From the NCBI RefSeq assembly GCF_019426345.1, contig NZ_JAHLLW010000010.1, positions 103,583 to 167,582 of the forward strand: 64,000 bases of DNA. The letters run 5' to 3'. This document shows positions 57,211 to 64,000 of the stretch, piece after piece; positions within the stretch are counted from its first letter, which is position 1, and every line of letters starts with the position of its first letter. The stretch is from Marinomonas lutimaris. GTDB lineage: Bacteria; Pseudomonadota; Gammaproteobacteria; Pseudomonadales; Marinomonadaceae. The notes under the pieces are model-generated. The model did not search any database. It saw nothing but the letters and a program-made list of their open reading frames with translations, and was not told where the DNA came from. The position numbers and the translations under genes are program-made.

Positions 57211-58137
57211 GTGAATTTCCAGCAATTACGTATTTTGCGAGAAACCGTCAGACAGGATTTCAATCTGACGGAGGCGGCTAACCACCTTTTTACGTCGCAA
57301 TCGGGTGTTTCTAAACACATCAAAGATTTAGAAGACGAGCTAGGTGTCGAACTGTTTGTTAGAAAAGGCAAACGGCTGCTCGGACTCACCGAACCGGGCA
57401 AAGAATTAATCAAAATTGCCGAACGGATTCTGTTGGATGCCAACAACATCAAAAACTTAGCAGATCACTATCGCGACAACGACAGTGGCGAACTCACCAT
57501 CGCCACTACTCACACTCAGGCGCGATATATCCTGCCGGCAGTGATTACTTTATTTAAGCAAAAGTACCCAAAAGTCCATTTGAAGTTACATCAAGGTAGT
57601 CCAAGCGAAATTGCCAAGCTGTTACTCGCCGGCGAAGCAGACATTGGTATTGCCACAGAGACACTGGGCGACATCGCCGAATTGGCGAGCTTCCCTTACT
57701 ATCAATGGACGCACACCGTCGTCGTGCCCAAAGATCACCCATTGAATCAGCATCCACAACCACTGACATTAAAAGCCATCAACGCTTATCCGATAGTGAC
57801 CTATCACGATGGGTTTACTGGTCGAGCCAATATCGAAAAAGCCTTTCGGCATGCGGGTGAAAAACCGAATATCGACATGTCAGCGTTAGATGCGGACGTC
57901 ATCAAATCGTATGTAGAATTGGGCATGGGCGTGGGGATTATTGCTTCCGTCGCTTACGACGAAAAACGTGACACAGATCTGGTTACCTTACCATCACAAC
58001 ATTTGTTCGAACCGAGTTGGAGTAAAATTGGCTTACGCCGAGGGCATTATTTACGCCAATACGCCTACGACTTTATTCATTTATGCGCCGACAACTTAAC
58101 CGCCGACGTGATAAATGCAGAAATAAAGCCCGAATAA
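57211..58137 (+). CDS. cysB: LysR-family sulfur regulator CysB
   Basis: 308 residues from GTG 57211 with AAGGA upstream. N-terminal winged helix (about 1-60, LTEAANHLFTSQSGVSKHI) and a substrate-binding domain with ATTHTQARYILP, EADIGIATE and YHDGFTGR, all typical of the CysB/Cbl group. It should activate sulfur-assimilation genes in response to N-acetylserine or O-acetylserine. Unusually it is at the end of the sulfate transport operon instead of being separate. Confidence 0.92.
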   Translation: MNFQQLRILRETVRQDFNLTEAANHLFTSQSGVSKHIKDLEDELGVELFVRKGKRLLGLTEPGKELIKIAERILLDANNIKNLADHYRDNDSGELTIATTHTQARYILPAVITLFKQKYPKVHLKLHQGSPSEIAKLLLAGEADIGIATETLGDIAELASFPYYQWTHTVVVPKDHPLNQHPQPLTLKAINAYPIVTYHDGFTGRANIEKAFRHAGEKPNIDMSALDADVIKSYVELGMGVGIIASVAYDEKRDTDLVTLPSQHLFEPSWSKIGLRRGHYLRQYAYDFIHLCADNLTADVINAEIKPE

Positions 58138-58153
58138 CTGACACCTCTTTTAA

Positions 58154-59065
58154 TTATCGCTCTGCCGACAAGACTCGCAGCGCTACACCAGCGGCTGAAG
58201 TTCGATTTTCAACACCAAGTTTTGGAAAAATTTGCTCTAGATGCTTGTTAACTGTACGCGGGCTCATTTCGAGAATTTCCGCGATTTCTCGGTTGGTTTT
58301 ACCGTTGGCAATCCAGTGCAATACTTCTGATTCGCGATCCGTTAAATCCAGCTCTTTCTTCAACAAGGCTGGGCCTGCTGGTTTATCGCCGTCTTCCAGT
58401 CGTAATAGCACTTCTTTTTGCTCAGTGATCCCCATCATTTTCAGTGCCAAAGGGTATTCCAAACCGCTGAGTTTCAAGACGTTGCCGACCACGGGTTGAT
58501 GAGCTAACCAAAGACGTATTTGCAAGGCCAGTTCCGTACTTTGCCATTCGCTGCTGGCGCGTGCTTTGGCAAGCAAGGCATAAGTTTGCGGCGTTGCCCA
58601 AGCAATTTCCCCTGCATAGGTTGTCGTCATTAAATACTGTCCCATACTATCAAGTGCTGATTGTGCATTGTTGCTCAAACGAGCATTAGACAAGTGCACA
58701 CGCATGCGAGCAATCAGCTCATTAGGTTGAATTGGCTTAGTGAGATAATCCACTCCACCTGCTTCTAAACCGCGCACAATATCATCGGTATCACTCAAAC
58801 CTGTCATGAAAATAACCGGAATCGACGCCAAGCTTTGGTCGGCTTTTAGTGCTCGACACGTTTCAAAACCATCCATATTCGGCATGATGGCATCGAGCAA
58901 AATAATGTCTGGACGAATCCGTCGGGCGATGGTTAAGGCTTGCTTGCCTTCAAGGGCAACAAGCACATCCATATTAGCCGCTTCCAAGGTGTCATGAATT
59001 AGGCTCAACGCATCTGGCGAGTCGTCGACCACTAAAACAATGTCACTTTTACTACTCGGATTCAT
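58154..59065 (-). CDS. LuxR-family response regulator
   Basis: 303 residues from ATG 59065, which has GAGAAG upstream; a longer frame starts at 59080. Receiver domain (about 1-125, phosphorylation Asp in IILLDAIMPNMDG), middle linker of about 110 residues, and a LuxR helix-turn-helix (about 235-300) with DLTDRESEVLHWIANGKTNREIA. Start overlaps the kinase stop (59052), so they are a two-component pair. Confidence 0.88.
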   Translation of the reverse strand: MNPSSKSDIVLVVDDSPDALSLIHDTLEAANMDVLVALEGKQALTIARRIRPDIILLDAIMPNMDGFETCRALKADQSLASIPVIFMTGLSDTDDIVRGLEAGGVDYLTKPIQPNELIARMRVHLSNARLSNNAQSALDSMGQYLMTTTYAGEIAWATPQTYALLAKARASSEWQSTELALQIRLWLAHQPVVGNVLKLSGLEYPLALKMMGITEQKEVLLRLEDGDKPAGPALLKKELDLTDRESEVLHWIANGKTNREIAEILEMSPRTVNKHLEQIFPKLGVENRTSAAGVALRVLSAER

Positions 59066-62000
59066 AATTAGACTTCTCACTTACATCACTGATTACATAT
59101 GAGTTTTTTTGTATATATTGGGCAATCGCATCGAACTGAAAACTTTGATACAAGCTCTCTAATTGCTGCAAATGGCTCGCTGCAATCACCTCTGTTTTAG
59201 CCAATTGATCCAGCACACCACGCACGCCTTTTTTGTAACCCATTTCCGCGAATGCCATCAGTTCGCGCACGCTTTCATGGTCTGGAATAGCCGCTGCTTG
59301 TTGCTTATCTAACGCGATCTGATGAGACTCTTCACTGCTGCCAGAAAGCTTTTCTATAGAAATCGGTGCCAAGGTGTCTAATTCAGTTTCTTGATACACC
59401 CAATCCAGCACCAGCCAGTTTTTAATCGCATCCAACAAAGCACTGTTGTTCACCGGTTTAACCAAATACTGATTAAACGCAGCTTGCTCGTCAGGCTTAC
59501 GCTGATTTTCTTTGGCATCGGCGGACAACATAATAATCGGCGTGCTGTAAGCGCGATCTCGTAACAGCTTAGCCAAGCTCAAGCCATCCATTCCAGGCAT
59601 AGACACATCCAATACGAATAAATCTGGCGAGCAGGATTCCAACTCATCCAAGCAGCTTTCAGCATTGGCGGCTTCCAACACATTAAAACCAAGCGGCACG
59701 AGAATATCCGACAACAAACCACGCACCACCGGATCATCGTCCACTACCATCAGAGTACGCTGATAGCCACGATAACTCACGATGCGTTTGTATTCATAAG
59801 CGGAGCCATCTCCTTGGCTAACCCAAGGCAACATCAGGCTAACGCGAAACTCACTGCCTTCGCCGACCACAGAATGAGCTTGTATATCACCGCCCATAAT
59901 TTCCGTCAGCAACTTCACTATGGTCAAGCCCAAGCCAGTGCCGGGTAAATTGCCAGTACTGACGTCGCGGACTCGCTCGAACGGATCAAAAATACGTTTT
60001 AAATGACCTTCTTTAATGCCAACGCCCGTGTCGCGAATAACAAACTCCGCCACTTGGTTGCGATAATTCACTTCGAACAAAACTGAGCCTTTTGGCGTGT
60101 ATTTCACCGCATTTGATAACAAATTTATCAAAATTTGCCGTAAACGTTTTTCATCCGTCACCACATGCTGAGGCAAAGGCGCGAGAATTTTCGACTGTAA
60201 TTGAATGCCTTTGTCACGAGCCTGCATGGCAAACATACTATTTAGCTGATCGATCAATTTCGGAAAATCCACCGTATTGCGATACAAATCAAAGCGCCCC
60301 GCTTCAATCTTCGAAATATCCAACAAACCTTCGATCAAATCTGCCAAATACAAACCACTACGATGAATAATATCCAAGCCGTTCTGATGCCCTGAAGGCG
60401 TATTGGCTTTTTCTGACAAGAGCTGCGCATAGCCAATAATGGATTGCAGTGGCGTGCGTAATTCGTGACTTATACCGGTTAAATAGCGACTTTTCGCTTC
60501 ATTTGCCCGCTCAGCTTGCTCTTTGGCATGTTGTAATGCACGGTCAGTTTCTTGGTGAGCGTCAATCTCACGAATCAATTTTCGCGTTTGTCGATTCGAC
60601 TCTTTCTGCGCCACCACTCGGCTCTCATGAGCAAGTACAAACAACCAAGATAAAACGCCAGAAACGATCAATAAGGTAAAAAACAGCGCCAACATGGTGT
60701 CTTTCAACAAGACAGCTTCATTCAGCGAACTCGGTGCCATCTGCCGATAAATCAACATCATCAAGGCTGCGTTGATAATATTGATCACCAGCAACAAAGA
60801 CGCAAAGCGACCAAAACGAGAACTCAGTGCTTTTACCAAACCTTTAGGCAAAAACAGCTTTAAGAAATAATCACTCTGCTGACCGATACTCGCCTGGGGC
60901 TTGCAACTGTCTAAACAGCGCACATCCAAGGAACAACACAAGGAACAAATCGGCTGCATGTAGGCCGAGCAAAAACTCATGTCTTCCGTTTCGAAAGCAT
61001 TCTCACAAATCCCGCAGGTCAAGGTGACATACTTAGGATTGCGTTGCTTTGCTAACTCGATCATCGGAATCAGTTCAGGGCTTTGGCGAGCAAGGTAATA
61101 TTTGCCCTTGGTAAGCCATGCGATCAGCGGCACAAAGACAAAACACGAGCCCAACGAAATGAAGTGGCATAAGCTTTTTGCCACTTCACCAAAGACACCT
61201 AAATAACTCACTAACCCTAACGTGGTCGCGATCAACATCGAGCCCGTTCCTACCGGATTAATGTCGTATAAATGCGCGCGTTTGAACTCGACATAATTGG
61301 GACTTAACCCCAAGGGTTTGTTGATCAATAAATCCGCCGACAAACTGCCCAGCCAGCTCACCGCAGCGATGGCAAACACGCCCAAAATCGCACCCAAGGC
61401 TTGGTAAATCCCCAACTCCATTAGCAATAACGCAATGGTGACGTTAAACACCAACCAAACCACACGCCCCGGATGAGAGTGAGTTAAACGCGAGAAGAAA
61501 TTAGACCAAGCAATAGAACCAGCATACGCGTTGGTTAAATTGATTTTCATCTGGCAGATAAACACAAACACCGCAGCCAACAACAAGGCCGTAGTCGGGG
61601 AGGTAGTCAAAAAGAAAAAGATGCGCTGATACAAATAAGTTGGATCGGTGGCTTGTATCGCGGAAGCACCATCAGAGATTGCCAAGTAGGCCAAAAAAGA
61701 GCCCAACAGCATTTTGATGGCACCAATAAACACCCAACCAGGACCCGCTAAAATCAGCCAAAACCACCAGCGACGGCGGTTTTGTTTGTTCTTGATAGGA
61801 AAAAAACGTAAATAGTCGACTTGCTCGCCAATCTGCGCCATCAAGGCAAACAAAACAGACGCCGCCGAACCAAACAGTATCCAATCGAAATGCGTGCTTT
61901 GTGGTAAATCCACTGGCGCGTATTGCGTCCAACCTTCGAAGTTTTGGTATTCCTGCGTCACCACCACGCCGATAGCCGCCACTTGCAACACCAACCAAAT

Positions 62001-62540
62001 CCACTGGCTGCCATTTTGAAAGCGACTAATAGCACGAATACCGTGTGTCACAATGGGAATAACAAAAATCGCCGAGAGCGCATAACCCAAGGCCAACGGA
62101 ATCCCCAACAGAACTTCCAACGCCGAGGCCAAAATAGCCGCTTCTATGGCAAAGAAAATAAAGGTGAACGACGCGTAAATCAGCGAGGTTATCGTCGACC
62201 CAAGATAGCCAAAACCCGCTCCTCGAGTCAGTAAATCTATGTCCAAGCCATGCTTGGCAGAATAATAAGCAATGGGGAAACCGGTTATAAAAAACACCGC
62301 CAACACAGTGAGAATCGCCGCTACGGCATTAGTAAACCCATACGCCAGTGTAATAACCGCAGCCAATCCCTCTAGCGCCAAAAACGCGGTAGCACCGAGC
62401 GCCGTATGACCGACACGCTCGATGCTCATGGTGTGACCTTGCTTGGAAGTGTAGCGTAACGCGTAATCTTCCATCGTTTGGTCAGCAACCCACTTGTTAT
62501 AGTGGCGTCGCACTTTAAAGATCTTTTGTGCCGCTGTCAT
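59052..62540 (-). CDS. Hybrid sensor kinase with NCS1-transporter-like receptor domain
   Basis: 1162 residues. The first 490 form about twelve membrane segments resembling the NCS1 nucleobase/allantoin permease family. A cysteine cluster (Cys residues in CGIC...C...CSLCC...C...C, about 507-545), a two-TM segment (about 565-635), then a His-kinase core with phospho-acceptor in GISHELRTPLQSIIG (about 692), ATPase domain (about 800-915) with DTGVGI and GTGLGL, and a receiver domain (about 927-1045, LDVSMPGMDG). The C-terminal 115 residues have no clear domain. It probably senses purines, allantoin or urea-type nitrogen and signals to the adjacent regulator. Stop overlaps the regulator start. Confidence 0.85.
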   Translation of the reverse strand: MTAAQKIFKVRRHYNKWVADQTMEDYALRYTSKQGHTMSIERVGHTALGATAFLALEGLAAVITLAYGFTNAVAAILTVLAVFFITGFPIAYYSAKHGLDIDLLTRGAGFGYLGSTITSLIYASFTFIFFAIEAAILASALEVLLGIPLALGYALSAIFVIPIVTHGIRAISRFQNGSQWIWLVLQVAAIGVVVTQEYQNFEGWTQYAPVDLPQSTHFDWILFGSAASVLFALMAQIGEQVDYLRFFPIKNKQNRRRWWFWLILAGPGWVFIGAIKMLLGSFLAYLAISDGASAIQATDPTYLYQRIFFFLTTSPTTALLLAAVFVFICQMKINLTNAYAGSIAWSNFFSRLTHSHPGRVVWLVFNVTIALLLMELGIYQALGAILGVFAIAAVSWLGSLSADLLINKPLGLSPNYVEFKRAHLYDINPVGTGSMLIATTLGLVSYLGVFGEVAKSLCHFISLGSCFVFVPLIAWLTKGKYYLARQSPELIPMIELAKQRNPKYVTLTCGICENAFETEDMSFCSAYMQPICSLCCSLDVRCLDSCKPQASIGQQSDYFLKLFLPKGLVKALSSRFGRFASLLLVINIINAALMMLIYRQMAPSSLNEAVLLKDTMLALFFTLLIVSGVLSWLFVLAHESRVVAQKESNRQTRKLIREIDAHQETDRALQHAKEQAERANEAKSRYLTGISHELRTPLQSIIGYAQLLSEKANTPSGHQNGLDIIHRSGLYLADLIEGLLDISKIEAGRFDLYRNTVDFPKLIDQLNSMFAMQARDKGIQLQSKILAPLPQHVVTDEKRLRQILINLLSNAVKYTPKGSVLFEVNYRNQVAEFVIRDTGVGIKEGHLKRIFDPFERVRDVSTGNLPGTGLGLTIVKLLTEIMGGDIQAHSVVGEGSEFRVSLMLPWVSQGDGSAYEYKRIVSYRGYQRTLMVVDDDPVVRGLLSDILVPLGFNVLEAANAESCLDELESCSPDLFVLDVSMPGMDGLSLAKLLRDRAYSTPIIMLSADAKENQRKPDEQAAFNQYLVKPVNNSALLDAIKNWLVLDWVYQETELDTLAPISIEKLSGSSEESHQIALDKQQAAAIPDHESVRELMAFAEMGYKKGVRGVLDQLAKTEVIAASHLQQLESLYQSFQFDAIAQYIQKNSYVISDVSEKSNYESE

Positions 62541-62579
62541 AATATCTCGGACTTAGGCATTAAGATGCCGACCATCTTC

Positions 62580-63164
62580 TTATGCAAAAGCAAGAAACAA
62601 ACCCGCTGTCGCAATTAAAGAACCACTAATGCGCGTCGCCAAAGGCGTGCCGATTTTCGCCATTACCTGACCAACCCCCAAACCAACCACATGCAAGCCA
62701 GCCGTTGCCAAAGCAAAGCCCAGCGCATATTGCAGGCCATTGGCACTCAAAGGCATTTCCATACCGTGAGCGGCACCGTGGAATAACGCAAAACCACCAG
62801 CAATCGCCACGCAAACCGCCGTTGGTAAACGCTTAGCAAACAACACCAAAGCGCCCAAAATGATGACAGACAACAAAATACCTTGCTCAACAAATGGCAC
62901 ATTTAATCCCGCCACCGCTAAGCCGCCACCTAGTAACATAGTCACAACAAACGCCACTGGAATTGCCCACAAAGCGCGACCTCCAATACTCGCCGCCCAA
63001 AGACCAATCGCCACCATGGCCAAAAGATGATCTAAACCCCCCATAGGGTGGGAAAAGCCCGTCATAAAACTGGACGAGTGTTCGTGCCCCGGATGAGCAA
63101 ACACAGAACCTGTCGCTACTAACGAAGCCGCAGCAAACAAGCCTTTTGTTTTCAATGCCTTCAT
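62580..63164 (-). CDS. ureJ: HupE/UreJ-family membrane protein
   Basis: 194 residues: signal-like start (about 1-22, ending FAHPGHEH), then about six hydrophobic segments and the family motif GFSHPMGGLDHLLAMVAIGLW. HupE/UreJ proteins carry nickel across membranes or support urease maturation. AGGAG precedes the start. Its position between ureG and the kinase supports the UreJ name. Confidence 0.85.
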   Translation of the reverse strand: MKALKTKGLFAAASLVATGSVFAHPGHEHSSSFMTGFSHPMGGLDHLLAMVAIGLWAASIGGRALWAIPVAFVVTMLLGGGLAVAGLNVPFVEQGILLSVIILGALVLFAKRLPTAVCVAIAGGFALFHGAAHGMEMPLSANGLQYALGFALATAGLHVVGLGVGQVMAKIGTPLATRISGSLIATAGLFLAFA

Positions 63165-63234
63165 GATTTTTCTCCTAATACTTGATCAACCAAAACTTAA
63201 TACTTCCCAAAGTCGTTACGAGCGCAGTAGTCGT

Positions 63235-63876
63235 TTAAACGACGGCCTTCGCTGCTGGTAACTCTTTTGCTTCCAACATCCCTTCCGACACAATGATCTG
63301 AATAATCTCATCCAAACCTTGGGCTTTTTTAAGATTCGAAAAAATAAACGGACGGTCACCTCGTTGAATCTTGGCGTCGTGCGCCATAACGTCCAAAGAC
63401 GCACCAACCAAAGGAGCCAAGTCGGTTTTATTAATAATCAACAAATCGGACTTGGTAATACCTGGACCGCCTTTACGAGGAATCTTGTCACCGGCGGAGA
63501 CATCAATAACATAAATGGTAAAATCGGATAGCTCTGGACTAAAGGTCGCACTCAAGTTGTCGCCACCACTTTCCACAAACACCACATCCAATTCGCCATG
63601 ACGTTCTAGCAATTGGTCAATCGCCGCCAAGTTCATCGACGCGTCTTCACGAATCGCCGTATGCGGACAACCGCCGGTTTCGACACCGATAATACGATCT
63701 GCATCCAAGGCTTCATGCTGAGTTAGGAACTTCGCGTCTTCTTGGGTGTAAATATCATTGGTCACCACGGCAATGTTGTAATAGTCACGCATAGCACTAC
63801 ACAAAGAACGCAATAAAGCCGTTTTTCCTGATCCTACTGGACCACCTACACCAATTCGTAACGTTTGTTTTTTCAT
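63235..63876 (-). CDS. ureG: Urease accessory GTPase UreG
   Basis: 213 residues. Walker [10 protein letters not shown] (11-19), the metal-binding CPH motif at Cys70-Pro71-His72 ([10 protein letters not shown]), and the later [13 protein letters not shown] and NKTDL G4 motif are all present. It delivers nickel to urease with UreF/H/D. AAGGA lies 10 bases before the ATG. No other urease gene is visible; the rest of the operon should be beyond the right edge. Confidence 0.95.
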   Translation of the reverse strand: MKKQTLRIGVGGPVGSGKTALLRSLCSAMRDYYNIAVVTNDIYTQEDAKFLTQHEALDADRIIGVETGGCPHTAIREDASMNLAAIDQLLERHGELDVVFVESGGDNLSATFSPELSDFTIYVIDVSAGDKIPRKGGPGITKSDLLIINKTDLAPLVGASLDVMAHDAKIQRGDRPFIFSNLKKAQGLDEIIQIIVSEGMLEAKELPAAKAVV

Positions 63877-63968
63877 ACTGGGTTCCTTTTAAAAATACAT
63901 TAGAAATCTTCTGGTTGTTATTTCCACTCGCAAAACTACAAAACCAAAATACATACATGAACCAAACA

Positions 63969-64000
63969 CGTAGGCCGGATGAATCGAGGGACGAAGATGT
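63969..64000. repeat. Possible REP-like sequence at the window edge
   Basis: CGTAGGCCGGATGAA at 63969-63983 resembles the core of bacterial REP elements (GTAGGCCGGAT). The piece is cut off at the window edge and no inverted partner is visible, so this is weak. Confidence 0.3.

Noticed and set aside
57090..57452. 120-codon minus-strand frame across the cysA/cysB junction
   Set aside because: It overlaps two secure genes and has no recognisable sequence.
63877..64000. 3' end of ureF at the right edge
   Set aside because: No reading frame there shows UreF-like sequence; the short stretch reads as an intergenic region, perhaps with a REP-like repeat.
1..64000. CRISPR array, IS element or prophage
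   Set aside because: No regularly spaced direct repeats, transposase or phage structural genes were seen on either strand.

Overview
The window looks like chromosome of a marine gammaproteobacterium of the Oceanospirillales, most like Marinomonas. This is inferred from gene content and protein flavour (urease accessory genes with HupE/UreJ, TcyP-type cystine carrier, PQQ sugar dehydrogenase, two large chemoreceptors, moderate GC) and not from a marker gene. It is mostly housekeeping and nutrient-uptake sequence, with one clearly accessory stretch.

Layout. 1-1826: end of a phosphonate-type ABC importer (phnC end, two phnE permeases). 1925-6919: acrB-acrA multidrug efflux genes with a divergent TetR-family regulator and a palindromic operator between them. 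6920-13268: EamA exporter, NhaC-type antiporter, membrane PQQ dehydrogenase and an aromatic-ring FAD monooxygenase, all on the minus strand. 13602-22849: two adjacent, partly redundant sets of a little-characterised amidoligase system (circularly permuted ATP-grasp, alpha-E, transglutaminase, DUF2126), all plus strand and nearly without gaps. 23085-31808: RhlE-type helicase, a tandem pair of small membrane proteins, a NIT-domain chemoreceptor, a TcyP-type symporter and a membrane HD-GYP protein with a large internal insertion. 31909-35298: modABC with a near-perfect ModE box, and convergent modE.

35368-42906 is the accessory region: an AbiE-type toxin-antitoxin pair and a 1754-residue protein with a nuclease-like N-terminus and a STAND-like P-loop NTPase, which I read as a candidate Avs-like single-protein antiphage defence. 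It is visibly AT-rich. A broken copy of the modE 5' end lies at its centre, showing that the locus was rearranged. A tRNA-Ile2(CAU) gene with promoter and terminator follows.

43304-51952: small regulator/enzyme pairs (isochorismatase-like with GlxA-like regulator, AraC regulator with peroxiredoxin, a cupin), then a GntR-controlled amidohydrolase and SLC13/MatC-type transporter with a dCache chemoreceptor. 52542-58137: GNAT enzyme, then the sulfate uptake cluster sbp-cysT-cysW-cysA-cysB. 58154-63876: minus-strand group ureG, hupE/ureJ, a histidine kinase fused to an NCS1 nucleobase-transporter-like domain, and its LuxR-type response regulator, suggesting that purine- or urea-derived nitrogen is sensed by a transporter-like receptor.

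Many intergenic hairpins are good intrinsic terminators and are listed individually. No insertion sequence, integrase, CRISPR array or rRNA was seen.
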